Shown piece after piece: positions 1-7,406 of a DNA stretch of 11,190 nucleotides. The DNA comes from an uncultured bacterium (GTDB lineage Bacteria; Patescibacteriota; Minisyncoccia; Moranbacterales; GWC2-37-73): assembly GCA_903824515.1 (NCBI GenBank), contig CAIJXA010000093.1:1-11190 (forward strand), read 5' to 3'. Both the position numbers and the translations under genes were made by a program. Under the pieces are notes generated by a model. It saw nothing but the letters and a program-made list of their open reading frames with translations, was not told the DNA's origin and did no database searches. Numbering within the stretch: the stretch's first letter is position 1; every line of letters begins with the position of its first letter.

Positions 1-1
1 C

Positions 2-55
2 CGACAATAAATCAAAAAAAAGAGACTCAGGTCTCTTTTTTTTGATGGTTTGTCG
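2..55 (+). terminator. Intrinsic terminator of an upstream off-window gene
   Basis: A perfect 16-bp inverted repeat (11-26 and 31-46) has a TCAG loop and a run of T on its 3' side. It is extended by a second short stem (2-7 with 50-55) across a 3-nt internal loop. The A-run and T-run on the two arms mean it could stop transcription in both directions. No coding region starts before it in the window, so it most likely ends a gene to the left. Confidence 0.8.
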
Positions 56-85
56 TTGAGGGAAACCTAGCTTGAAATAATTTAG

Positions 86-94
86 TGGTATAAT
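86..94 (+). promoter_or_regulatory. Extended -10 promoter of the P-type ATPase gene
   Basis: A consensus TATAAT lies at 89-94, preceded by TGG at 86-88, which gives an extended -10 element. No good -35 lies 16-18 bp upstream; a TTGAAA at 72-77 is too close. Transcription would start near 101, leaving a leader of about 27 nt. No Shine-Dalgarno sequence precedes the ATG at 128. Confidence 0.6.
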
Positions 95-127
95 AAAGGC
101 AAAAGAATAATTTTAAAAATCAATTGC

Positions 128-2011
128 ATGCAAACAAAAAAATTTCAATTTGTCAAAGCGGATCATTTTTTGCTGGGAGCGCTTTTGGTGGTCTTGCTTT
201 TGCATTATGGGAATTTTCTTTCTCAGTCGATTGATTTTGTTTTGATTACTTTTTTTGCTAGCATAGCGACGGTTCCGGTTTTGTATAGCGCTTATCAGTC
301 TTTGAAAAACCGAAAAATCAACGTTGATTTGTTGGCCGGGGTTGCGCTTTCGGTTTCAATTTTAAATCAGCAGTGGGCCTCAGCGGTTTTCATTAATCTG
401 ATGCTTACCTCAGCTCGAATTTTTGATGCTTACACCCAGGACAGTGCCAGGAACGCTATTAAAAGCTTGCTCAAGCTGCGTCCTGAGAAGGTGAAAGTGC
501 AAAAAGGGCAGGAAATTGTGGAGGAGTTGATTTCCAGGATAAAAAAGGGTGATTTGATTGTGGTGGAACTGGGAGAACGAATTCCGGTGGATGGAATCGT
601 GGTCAGAGGTCAAGCCCAAATTGATCAATCATCCCTCACGGGAGAATCATTGCCAGTGGAAAAAAATCTTGGCGATGAAGTTTTGAGCTCAACTATGAAT
701 ATTTCTGGTTCGCTGGTTATTCGCGCTGAAAAAGTTGGCAAGGACACAACTTTTGAAAAAATGGTTAAACTTGTCGAGCAATCGCAAAATGATAAAGCTG
801 GCATTCAGACCACCGCTGACAAATTTACCGCTTGGTATATTTCGGTTACTTTTCTGGGGGCGATTTTGATCTATGTTTTCTCGCGGGATTTGAATCTGGT
901 TCTTTCGGTGCTTTTGGTGACTTGTGCAGATGACATTGCGGTGGCAGTGCCAATGGCTTTCTCAGCTGGCATTGCTAGTGCAGCTCGCAAGGGAATTATA
1001 ATCAAAGGCGGGTCTTTTTTGGAAGGTTTGATGAGGGTTAAAACTATTTTGATTGATAAAACCGGAACACTGACAAAAGGAGTTTTGAAAGTAAATGCAG
1101 TCTATGTCCTTGGAGATAAGACAAAGCAAGAAATTATATCACTGGCTGCTAGCGCTGATTTTTTTTCGCGCCATCCAGTAGCGCATGCTGTAATTGAATA
1201 TGCCAATGCTAACAAAATTGTTTTTGAGAAAACGGAAGAATTTGAAGAGTACTCTGGCTTGGGCAGTCACGCTGTGCTGGCTGGCAAGAAAATAATTTGC
1301 GGAAAAATGGCTTTTTTGCAAAATGAAGGCGTGATTATTTCTGATCAGCAATTGAGTGAAATCGAAAAGATTAAAGCAATCTGCCTAGGCAGCATTTTAC
1401 TTGTGGCTTATGATAGTAACTTGCTTGGGATTATTTCGCTTGAGGATGAAATACGAGCTGAAGCCAAAGAAACAATCCAGAGACTCCACACGCTTGGAGT
1501 TGAGCAAATAGTTATGTTGACCGGGGACAATGAAAAAATAGCTAAAAAGGTCGCTGATTTTGTTGGGGTTAAAACTTTTCATGCAAATTTGCTTCCTGAA
1601 AACAAACTTGAATACATTAAAAAATATTTAAGCAAGGATCACAAAATTGCCATGATAGGCGATGGCGTTAATGATGCTGCCTCGCTGGCGCTAGCTGACA
1701 TCGGCATAGCCATGGGAGCGTTGGGTGCTGATGCTGCCATTGAGGCAGCCGACATTGCGCTGATGAAGGATGATTTGTCAAAAGTTGCACAGGCCTTAGA
1801 AATGGGGAAAGCTGTGGAGGCGATTTCGAGGCAAGATTTTTGGATTTGGGGAGTTGTGAATATTGTTGGCTTGGGTTTAGTTTTCGCTAAAATGATTGGT
1901 CCAGAAGGTGCAGCTGCGTACAATTTTATTACGGACTTTTTTCCACTTATGAATTCAATGCGCATGTTTGGATTTGGCCTGAAGGGGTTTGCCGGTACGG
2001 ATAAAAAATAG
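128..2011 (+). CDS. P1B-like P-type ATPase (heavy-metal family) with a changed CPx motif
   Basis: This is a membrane cation pump of the P-type ATPase superfamily, which couples ATP hydrolysis and aspartyl phosphorylation to ion transport. The 627-aa protein has four N-terminal membrane segments (about 14-29, 35-57, 66-80, 84-100) and no HMA or CxxC metal-binding domain. It then has the actuator motif TGES (171-174), two membrane segments (236-251, 256-284), the DKTGT phosphorylation site (D310), the His-Pro pair of the P1B nucleotide-binding domain (H349-P350), the GDGVND hinge (511-516) and a C-terminal membrane pair. The HP pair and the 4+2+2 topology point to the P1B class. In the transport helix, where P1B pumps have Cys-Pro-Cys, this protein has C266-A267-D268, followed by D269 and P275. 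Both the usual proline and the second cysteine are therefore missing. An aspartate (D603) lies in the last membrane segment. The family assignment is secure. The ion is unknown and Cu, Zn or Cd should not be assumed. The gene stands alone, between its own promoter and a terminator. Confidence 0.9.
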   Translation: MQTKKFQFVKADHFLLGALLVVLLLHYGNFLSQSIDFVLITFFASIATVPVLYSAYQSLKNRKINVDLLAGVALSVSILNQQWASAVFINLMLTSARIFDAYTQDSARNAIKSLLKLRPEKVKVQKGQEIVEELISRIKKGDLIVVELGERIPVDGIVVRGQAQIDQSSLTGESLPVEKNLGDEVLSSTMNISGSLVIRAEKVGKDTTFEKMVKLVEQSQNDKAGIQTTADKFTAWYISVTFLGAILIYVFSRDLNLVLSVLLVTCADDIAVAVPMAFSAGIASAARKGIIIKGGSFLEGLMRVKTILIDKTGTLTKGVLKVNAVYVLGDKTKQEIISLAASADFFSRHPVAHAVIEYANANKIVFEKTEEFEEYSGLGSHAVLAGKKIICGKMAFLQNEGVIISDQQLSEIEKIKAICLGSILLVAYDSNLLGIISLEDEIRAEAKETIQRLHTLGVEQIVMLTGDNEKIAKKVADFVGVKTFHANLLPENKLEYIKKYLSKDHKIAMIGDGVNDAASLALADIGIAMGALGADAAIEAADIALMKDDLSKVAQALEMGKAVEAISRQDFWIWGVVNIVGLGLVFAKMIGPEGAAAYNFITDFFPLMNSMRMFGFGLKGFAGTDKK

Positions 2012-2130
2012 TTGATAACAATTTTTGAAAAAGAATTCAGCTTAAATGATGAAGGATTGTCAAATTTTGGCGAAAATAAGTGGGGGCAAGTTTCCAGGGC
2101 GGACTCAATCTTCGCTTGATAAATACATAT

Positions 2131-2173
2131 AAAAACAAAGCACTCACTCTTTCGATTGGTGCTTTGTTTTTTT
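2131..2173. terminator. Bidirectional terminator between convergent genes
   Basis: A perfect 13-bp stem (2131-2143 with 2159-2171) has a 15-nt loop. A T-run follows on the plus strand (2167-2173), and an A-run at 2131-2135 reads as U on the minus strand. It lies 120 bp after the ATPase stop and about 68 bp after the stop of the minus-strand surface protein, so it can end both transcripts. The rest of 2012-2238 shows no gene. Confidence 0.8.
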
Positions 2174-2238
2174 GTTGTAACTGTAATTGCGCAGAAATTC
2201 AAACTAATGGCAACAGCTGGTAAAGATCGATTTTTGTT

Positions 2239-3714
2239 TTAGGCTCTTTTGCTTTTTTTCTTCATCACAATCATGCCAACTTTGCTAAGATTTTTTTCGG
2301 TAATATTTCTGAGAGCATGGAGGTATAGCCAATATTCTCGCGAAAAAAAGAAAAGCCAAATGAAAAGCAGCGCTAGAAATAGCAGTGAAATGTTTCCGAG
2401 ATTGCTTAAAATTTCCGGATAGGTAAGCACAAAACCACCGCCAAGTATAATGATCGGAATAGACTTTATTTCAAAGTTTAAACTTTTACTTATATTAAAA
2501 TCATTATTAAACACTTCAACTACTAGCTTGTAAAAGCCGGCTGATACATGGTTGGGCAGGGATAAAGTTTTTTCAATGCCTTCGTTGTTGTAAATATTTT
2601 TTTTGTCTAAAACTGAAAATACAGCCTTTCCATTTTTATCCACTAAGATATATTTCAAATTCGCCACAGAGTTGTTGTATTTTTGTTCAACTTTTTCAAT
2701 TTTCAAAAAAGTTTCAAGGTCTTTGCCCTGCAGGACGGGGTTAGTTTTTATGGATAGAGAAAAATCAACTGGTGGCTGAGTCTGACTTTCAAGTTGATTT
2801 TGCTGAGATGGCTGCACTTGGCTTGGCTTAGGCTGACCTGTTTCATGAGGGCTTGAATTGGCGACAACTTTTGGGGGTTTAATTTTTGAGTTGGACGATT
2901 GGTCGGATTCATCATTGTTAGTCGTGGTAGTTTTTATTGCAAAGTAAAAATTTTTGGATGTTGTTCTGGTTGAATCGGCGGAATCAAGGGCTGTTATTAG
3001 GAGAGAGTATGAACCATCGGAAAGGTCAAGGGATGGGGTCCAAGTCCAATACCCATTTACATTAGCAGTTGTTTGACCATAGATCAGAACTGAACTTGGC
3101 AGCATGAATCTTATGATTGCATTTGGCGCATTTACTGTGCCCGAAAAAGCAGGCCTTGAAAGTGTTGTCAAAAAAGGATTATTGGCATCATATTTTCCGG
3201 GTTCTTTTGAGACGGAGATATTTGAAAGTTCAATTGGCGAGACAGACCTGACGCATTCTTTGGGTGTGTCAATTATGACCGGTTCAGAAGTTGCCATTCC
3301 TGGGCTCATTGTGCCAAGTGCAGTGACCGTGTAGGAATAGGTTGCATTACTTTGCACGTTCGTGTCGAGATATTGGGAATTTAGTAGTCCTGTTGCAAGC
3401 AAAAGATTATTGCGACTGATGTTATACGATTCTGAATTTTCATCAGTTTGCCAAGCAAGCGAAATTGAAAGAAGACCATTTTCGCAGCTTGAAGTTGCCA
3501 AAACAATTGGCTGCACTGGTGGTCCAAGAACTTTTGCTGTGATTGTAATGGCGCTGTCAGCCAGGGCACTGAATTTATTTTTAATATCAGAGATAAGAAA
3601 TTCGGGACTATAAATTGCAGAAAGCATTATATACAAACTAAATAAAGCCAGTGAAAGAGCGGCATGCAACCTGGCTGCTTTTTTTATATTTCTTTTTGGG
3701 ATTTTCTTTTTCAT
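2239..3714 (-). CDS. Membrane-anchored surface protein with fibronectin-III and Ig-like domains
   Basis: This 491-aa protein is of unknown specific function, probably displayed on the outer face of the cytoplasmic membrane. A Lys/Arg-rich N-terminus is followed by a hydrophobic segment (about 17-36; signal peptide or anchor). Residues 66-150 look like a fibronectin type III domain (conserved AW, Y-x-I-x-R and Y-x-Y-x-V-T-A). Residues 188-260 look like a bacterial Ig-like domain (F-S-G-T, N-G-Y-W-T-W-T-P, L-x-D-G-S-Y, T-A-x-D). Residues 262-316 are a Ser/Gln/Pro/Asn-rich linker. Residues 317-416 form a third beta-rich, Ig-like region. A C-terminal membrane helix (438-457) is followed by a basic tail ending in a Lys/Arg cluster. 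The order of modules suggests adhesion or scaffolding. The start is the ATG at 3714, seven bases from a TATAAT box. It is divergent from the secreted-protein genes at 3863-6110 and may share control with them. The domain calls are by eye. Confidence 0.75.
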   Translation of the reverse strand: MKKKIPKRNIKKAARLHAALSLALFSLYIMLSAIYSPEFLISDIKNKFSALADSAITITAKVLGPPVQPIVLATSSCENGLLSISLAWQTDENSESYNISRNNLLLATGLLNSQYLDTNVQSNATYSYTVTALGTMSPGMATSEPVIIDTPKECVRSVSPIELSNISVSKEPGKYDANNPFLTTLSRPAFSGTVNAPNAIIRFMLPSSVLIYGQTTANVNGYWTWTPSLDLSDGSYSLLITALDSADSTRTTSKNFYFAIKTTTTNNDESDQSSNSKIKPPKVVANSSPHETGQPKPSQVQPSQQNQLESQTQPPVDFSLSIKTNPVLQGKDLETFLKIEKVEQKYNNSVANLKYILVDKNGKAVFSVLDKKNIYNNEGIEKTLSLPNHVSAGFYKLVVEVFNNDFNISKSLNFEIKSIPIIILGGGFVLTYPEILSNLGNISLLFLALLFIWLFFFSREYWLYLHALRNITEKNLSKVGMIVMKKKSKRA

Positions 3715-3721
3715 ATAAATT

Positions 3722-3727
3722 ATTATA
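3722..3727 (-). promoter_or_regulatory. -10 box of the minus-strand surface protein gene
   Basis: On the minus strand a perfect TATAAT (plus-strand 3722-3727) ends seven bases before the start codon at 3714. The predicted transcription start falls on or next to the A of ATG, so the mRNA should be leaderless. The -35 region is weak: at 17-bp spacing the hexamer reads TAGCTG. Confidence 0.5.
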
Positions 3728-3772
3728 CCTCAAAAGCCAGTTAGCAGCTATCGAAAAAAGTTATTTTTAAAA

Positions 3773-3800
3773 TTGAAATATATCTACATTCAATTGTAAT
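3773..3800 (+). promoter_or_regulatory. Candidate promoter of the 3863 gene
   Basis: TTGAAA (3773-3778) and TGTAAT (3795-3800) are separated by 16 bp; each matches the sigma-70 consensus at 5 of 6 positions. A competing -10, TATAAA at 3845-3850, lies 12 bases before the ATG at 3863 but has no recognisable -35. Which one is used cannot be told from sequence alone. Confidence 0.35.
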
Positions 3801-3810
3801 ACCTTGAATG
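3787..3810. promoter_or_regulatory. Inverted repeat in the divergent promoter region (possible operator)
   Basis: A perfect 7-bp dyad, CATTCAA (3787-3793) and TTGAATG (3804-3810), is separated by 10 bp and overlaps the candidate -10 at 3795-3800. It lies between two divergently transcribed surface-protein genes. No T-run follows, so it is not a terminator. Use as a regulator binding site is inference. Confidence 0.3.
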
Positions 3811-3862
3811 GAAAACTAAGGAATGTCGGGGTAATGATTTTCAATATAAAAAATAGTTGAAT

Positions 3863-4939
3863 ATGCTACAAAAAATAAAAAATAAAATAAATATATATAA
3901 TAAACTTTTTTCAACTTCAACCTTTATTTTTCTTTTAATCCTGCCAGCCAGCACCAACTATAAACTGGATAATTATGGTTTTGGCAATGGCGGAGCAAGC
4001 AACGCAACCTCCACAAATTATGCGATTAATGCAATTAGTGGTGAGATGAGTGCGGGAAAATTGTCAGGAACAAGCTATGCAATTGGAAGTGGACTAACTT
4101 ATGAAAATCAGGCCAATGTACCCATTGCCCCGTTGCTCACAAATCCAAGCAGTTATTATAGCAAGTTGCATCTCGTGATTAATCCTTCCAATAATGCAAG
4201 TGATGCAAAATTTGCTGTTGCAATCAGCACGGATGGTTTTACAACAACCAGCTATGTTAAAAGTGACAACACGGTAGGCGCTACTTTGACTTTGAGTGAT
4301 TATCAAACCTACACCGCTTGGGGAAATTCAACTGGAATTGATATAATCGGACTGACTGCAAACACGACTTATCAAGTTAAGATAAAAGCAATGCAAGGGA
4401 AGTTTACAGAAACTGGTTATGGTCCAGCAGCTAGTGCTGCTACCGTGAATCCTACTCTTTCCTTTGGAATCACAACTGACACGCAATCCAGCCCTCCCTT
4501 TTCAATGGCTTTTGGCACCATGAACACTGGCAGTGTGAACATTGGTCCCAGCAAAATTTGGGCAAGTTTTGCAACCAATGCTGCTAATGGTGGCAAGGTT
4601 TATGTTTCAAGCGCCAACGGGGGATTGTTGAGTGCTAGTTCAAGTTACCAAATAAATGCTGCGACGGGGGATTTGAGTTCTTTGTCGGAAGGTTTCGGCG
4701 TGCAAGGTTATTCAGTCACCCAAACTTCCGGGGGGCCGTTTTCCATGGTTAGTCCCTACAATCAAAGCGGCAATAATGTCGGGATTGTCAATTCGATAAT
4801 CAGGGAAATATTCTCAACAGCCGCTCCTATTGTTGGTGGAAGTGGATCTTTTCAACTTAAAGCTCGCCCAAATACAACTGCACGTCCAGCCAGTGATTAT
4901 GCGGAAACATTGACTATGATTGCGGCAGGAAATTTTTAG
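3863..4939 (+). CDS. Secreted surface protein with a fibronectin-like module and a WxL-like C-terminal domain
   Basis: The protein has 358 aa if it starts at the ATG at 3863; a TTG at 3857 would add two residues. It has a basic N-terminus and a hydrophobic signal segment (about 15-30). A Gly/Ser/Asn-rich region follows (31-80), with two similar S/T-x-x-Y-x-I repeats. A fibronectin-III-like stretch (about 88-195) carries the pattern G-L-T-A-N-T-T-Y-x-V-K-I-K-A. The C-terminal domain (about 196-358) begins N-P-T-L-S-F and ends with D-Y-x-E-T-L-T-M-I-A-A-G-N-F. This domain is clearly shared with the next gene: A-N-G-x-x-x-x-V-S-S-A-N-G-G-L-L-S-A-S here pairs with R-N-G-W-T-A-W-V-K-S-A-N-A-G-L-V-S-A-S there. 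Its layout recalls the WxL wall-binding domain, but the WxL motif is absent. There is no LPXTG motif and no C-terminal membrane helix, so any cell attachment must go through the shared domain. The function is unknown. No strong terminator separates it from the gene at 5067. Confidence 0.75.
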   Translation: MLQKIKNKINIYNKLFSTSTFIFLLILPASTNYKLDNYGFGNGGASNATSTNYAINAISGEMSAGKLSGTSYAIGSGLTYENQANVPIAPLLTNPSSYYSKLHLVINPSNNASDAKFAVAISTDGFTTTSYVKSDNTVGATLTLSDYQTYTAWGNSTGIDIIGLTANTTYQVKIKAMQGKFTETGYGPAASAATVNPTLSFGITTDTQSSPPFSMAFGTMNTGSVNIGPSKIWASFATNAANGGKVYVSSANGGLLSASSSYQINAATGDLSSLSEGFGVQGYSVTQTSGGPFSMVSPYNQSGNNVGIVNSIIREIFSTAAPIVGGSGSFQLKARPNTTARPASDYAETLTMIAAGNF

Positions 4940-4994
4940 TTTGCAAAAGGGGCTTGAGGTATTTTGAAAGTTATCCACAGGGGAATATTCTTCT

Positions 4995-5023
4995 TAGACA
5001 TTTCTTTGAAATAATGCTAAAAT
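4995..5023 (+). promoter_or_regulatory. Strong promoter of the 5067 gene
   Basis: TAGACA (4995-5000) is followed after 17 bp by TAAAAT (5018-5023). TGC directly before the -10 makes it an extended -10 element, and both hexamers match the consensus at 5 of 6 positions. Transcription should start near 5030, giving a leader of about 37 nt that is A-rich and has no Shine-Dalgarno sequence. Confidence 0.6.
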
Positions 5024-5066
5024 TTGAGTAATAGTATTTCTAAAAATAAAGTTAAAAAACAAAAAT

Positions 5067-6110
5067 ATGTTAAAAGAATGGAGAAAGAAAATTTCAATTG
5101 TTAATTTAATAGCAATGTTGATTGCTATTGTTGCACCGTTTTTCGCGGCAAACAATGCTTTGGCCGCTTCAAATTTTACCCAATCAATGGTGCGGCTTGA
5201 TCGTATGCAAGGAGGAGCAGCTACCACTGGAACAATTTGTGCAAAACCAACAGCTTTGAATCTGGCCCAAACCGAAGGTAAAGTGATAGTTACTTTTCCA
5301 GCTGGCTTTACGGTTGGTGTTTCAGCTAATTGGGCAACTGGTACTTCCACAACAACTTGGCCAGCAGGAGCTATTGCTTGGCCAACGATTCAAGCTACGG
5401 GAACAGCTGCAAGTCAAATTGTGACGTTCACGAGTGGCGACCTTACATCCAGCTCACAGCTATATTGCTTCAATTGGATAAGCACATCCTCCATTACTAA
5501 TGCATCAGCAGCCAGCAATATGATTGGTTACCTTGAAACTCAAACCTCAGGTTCCGCAACAATTGACAAAACATCCATTGCGTTTTCAACCATAACGTCA
5601 GACACAATTTCGGTTACTGGAATAGTTGAGCCGACATTCAGTTTTGCTTTGCCAACTAATACTGACAATTTCACAACGCCTTTGACCAATGGAACAACTT
5701 CAGCAACGACTGGTTCAACTGCCACTATTATAACCAATGCTAGAAATGGTTGGACAGCTTGGGTGAAGAGTGCCAATGCTGGTTTGGTGTCCGCCTCGCC
5801 TGGCGCAACCACAATCACCTCTACCGGAACCTATGATGGAACTCCGACAACATTAGCCCCAGCAACAACAGGCTACGTGCTCAAAGTCGCAACAACGGGG
5901 GCTGCAGCAAATCCGGCAGCTGAGTATCTTTCTCCTAGTGTTGATCAAGGAGGAACATTGTCAACGACATATCAAATAGCTGCAGCGGGAACGGCAGCCA
6001 CAGCTTCTGACACAGCGACTTTTACTGAAAGAGCCCGGGTTTCGGCAACGCAACCACCAGCAACTGATTATACTGACACCTTGACGGTTATTGCGGCTGG
6101 ACAATTTTAG
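5067..6110 (+). CDS. Secreted Thr/Ala/Ser-rich surface protein with a WxL-like C-terminal domain
   Basis: This 347-aa protein has a clear Sec signal peptide: basic start, hydrophobic core 11-27, and likely cleavage after the A-L-A at 31-33. The mature protein is very rich in Thr, Ala and Ser and poor in charged residues. It opens with the N-F-T-Q-S-M-V-R-L-D-R-M stretch and has a first domain (about 35-187) with only two cysteines (C58, C134), which could form a disulfide. The second domain (about 188-347) begins E-P-T-F-S-F, has R-N-G-W-T-A-W-V (226-233) and ends D-Y-T-D-T-L-T-V-I-A-A-G-Q-F. It matches the C-terminus of the preceding protein. The composition and strong promoter suggest an abundant exported protein, possibly a surface-layer or fibre subunit; that is inference. 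The gene is 54 bp upstream of a DUF916-like gene on the same strand with no terminator between them, so the two are probably cotranscribed. Confidence 0.8.
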   Translation: MLKEWRKKISIVNLIAMLIAIVAPFFAANNALAASNFTQSMVRLDRMQGGAATTGTICAKPTALNLAQTEGKVIVTFPAGFTVGVSANWATGTSTTTWPAGAIAWPTIQATGTAASQIVTFTSGDLTSSSQLYCFNWISTSSITNASAASNMIGYLETQTSGSATIDKTSIAFSTITSDTISVTGIVEPTFSFALPTNTDNFTTPLTNGTTSATTGSTATIITNARNGWTAWVKSANAGLVSASPGATTITSTGTYDGTPTTLAPATTGYVLKVATTGAAANPAAEYLSPSVDQGGTLSTTYQIAAAGTAATASDTATFTERARVSATQPPATDYTDTLTVIAAGQF

Positions 6111-6116
6111 AAAATT

Positions 6117-6144
6117 TTGTTAGCAAAGCTTGTTTGATTATATT
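6117..6144 (+). promoter_or_regulatory. Possible internal promoter before the first DUF916-like gene
   Basis: TTGTTA (6117-6122) and TATATT (6139-6144) are separated by 16 bp, and a start near 6151 would leave a leader of about 14 nt. It is weaker than the promoter at 4995-5023 and may only supplement readthrough from it. Confidence 0.35.
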
Positions 6145-6164
6145 AAAAAATAGTTTCAACTGAA

Positions 6165-7271
6165 ATGTTTAAAAATAGAAAAATTTCAAAATTGCTATTA
6201 TTTGCTTTTGCAATTTCGATAATCCTTACGCCGTCTTTTGCAAGTGCTCAAATGAACACAGGTTCAGGTGAACTTCGTCTGACTACTTCGCCGTTGCCTA
6301 TCAATTTGAAAGTTACCCCAGGAAATGCTGTTTCAGCTCCGGTTAAAATAAAAAATGATGGAAATCAAAGTGAAGACCTGAAAGTCACTTTGATGAAATT
6401 CAAGGCCGATCCAATCACAGGTGCAGCTCAGTTGTTTGATCGTCAAGCAGGAGATGACTATTTTGATTGGGTAACTTTTTCGGATAATACTTTCACTTTG
6501 CCTTCAAATGAATGGAAGACAGTGACTGCAACGTTTAATGTTCCAACTTCTGCGGCTTTTGATTATTATTACGCCATTGTTTTTTTCCGTCAGCAGCAGC
6601 AAATCAAGCCTGGCGATCGTCAAACCGTGCTTAATGGCGGAACTGCAACGCTAGTGCTTTTGACTGCGGAAGTTCCAAATGCCAAAAAAGAATTACAACT
6701 TGATCAATTTACGGTTGAAAAAAATATTTTTGAATTTTTACCAGTTAATTTTGATGTTAAATTGAAAAATATTGGCAATGTTCACGTGATTCCGCATGGT
6801 GACATCTTTATTAGTAAAGGAGATCAAAAAGAAGCGGCTGTTTTGCATGTTAATTCAACTCAGGGGGCGATTTTGCCGAATTCTCCAAGGGATTTCCAAA
6901 TAAGCTGGAATGATGGTTTTCCAAATTATGTTTTCAAACAAGAAAATGGAAACAATGTTCAAGATGCTCAAGGCAAGCCGATTGAGCAGCTTAACTGGAA
7001 TTGGGCTAACGCTTCAAATTTGCGTTGGGGAAAATATACTGCCAAAATGCTAGTTGTTTATGATGATGGAAAGAGAGATGTTCCGATTGAAGCTGAGGTT
7101 TCTTTTTGGGTGATTCCCTGGAGATTGCTTGGTGGAAGCTTGGTTGTTTTGATTTTCGTTTTGGTAGGCTTAAAATCAACTCTGCAAAATATTTTTAAAA
7201 AAGTAAAAAAAGTTTCTGTTAAGAAAGAGATTACTGTGAAAACAAAAACAAAAAAGAAAAAAAGCAATTAG
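6165..7271 (+). CDS. DUF916-like membrane-anchored surface protein (WxLIP-type architecture)
   Basis: The protein has 368 aa. A signal peptide (1-28, ending A-S-A) precedes a first beta-sandwich (about 36-142). This carries the pattern expected of DUF916: S-P-L-P, P-G-x-x-V-S-A-P-V-K-I-K-N, Y-F-D-W-V-T, then P-S-N-E-W-K-T-V and a hydrophobic F-D-Y-Y-Y-A-I-V-F-F end. A second beta-sandwich (about 172-316) holds the signature K-N-I-G-N-V-H-V-I-P-H-G at 201-212. A membrane helix (about 319-337) and a strongly basic, Lys-rich cytoplasmic tail finish the protein. In Firmicutes, DUF916/DUF3324 proteins with this signal-Ig-Ig-helix-basic-tail plan (WxLIP) bind WxL-domain proteins. Here it directly follows two secreted proteins with a WxL-like C-terminus. 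The architecture is seen; the homology and binding role are inferred. It has a paralogue at 7575-8528. The mRNA ends at the hairpin at 7288-7320. Confidence 0.75.
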   Translation: MFKNRKISKLLLFAFAISIILTPSFASAQMNTGSGELRLTTSPLPINLKVTPGNAVSAPVKIKNDGNQSEDLKVTLMKFKADPITGAAQLFDRQAGDDYFDWVTFSDNTFTLPSNEWKTVTATFNVPTSAAFDYYYAIVFFRQQQQIKPGDRQTVLNGGTATLVLLTAEVPNAKKELQLDQFTVEKNIFEFLPVNFDVKLKNIGNVHVIPHGDIFISKGDQKEAAVLHVNSTQGAILPNSPRDFQISWNDGFPNYVFKQENGNNVQDAQGKPIEQLNWNWANASNLRWGKYTAKMLVVYDDGKRDVPIEAEVSFWVIPWRLLGGSLVVLIFVLVGLKSTLQNIFKKVKKVSVKKEITVKTKTKKKKSN

Positions 7272-7287
7272 TTTTTTGAGAAACTTG

Positions 7288-7320
7288 AAAAAAATGACTA
7301 AAATATTTAGTCATTTTTTT
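7288..7320 (+). terminator. Intrinsic terminator after the first DUF916-like gene
   Basis: A perfect 15-bp stem (7288-7302 with 7306-7320) has a 3-nt loop and ends in seven T. It starts 17 bp after the stop codon at 7271 and probably ends the 5067-7271 transcript. The A-run on the left arm would also allow action on the minus strand, where no gene is seen. Confidence 0.85.
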
Positions 7321-7326
7321 GTTTTC

Positions 7327-7335
7327 TGATATAAT
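7327..7335 (+). promoter_or_regulatory. Extended -10 promoter upstream of the inverted-repeat element
   Basis: A perfect extended -10 (TGA followed by TATAAT, with the hexamer at 7330-7335) lies just after the terminator at 7288-7320. Transcription would start near 7342. It is 240 bp before the next coding start, which has its own -10 at 7557-7562, so it may drive a separate RNA or a long leader. Confidence 0.45.
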
Positions 7336-7406
7336 TAAAATGTTAAAATATCATCTGGCTTCATAATGGTCATGCGCAAAGCATGGTTTTCGGTAACTAG
7401 GCTAGA

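Noticed and set aside
1639..2202. 187-codon minus-strand open frame across the end of the ATPase gene
   Set aside because: It lies mostly antisense to conserved ATPase sequence, includes the terminator hairpin, and is low in protein-like pattern. It is a shadow of the plus-strand gene.
3381..3613. Overlapping open frames on both strands within the fibronectin region of the minus-strand surface protein
   Set aside because: They are alternative-frame shadows; only the 491-codon frame has a promoter, an anchor at each end and domain patterns.
4971..4979. Perfect DnaA-box consensus TTATCCACA between two surface-protein genes
   Set aside because: It is a single copy, with no cluster of boxes, no AT-rich unwinding repeat set beyond the general AT bias, and no dnaA or dnaN nearby. 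It does not support an origin.
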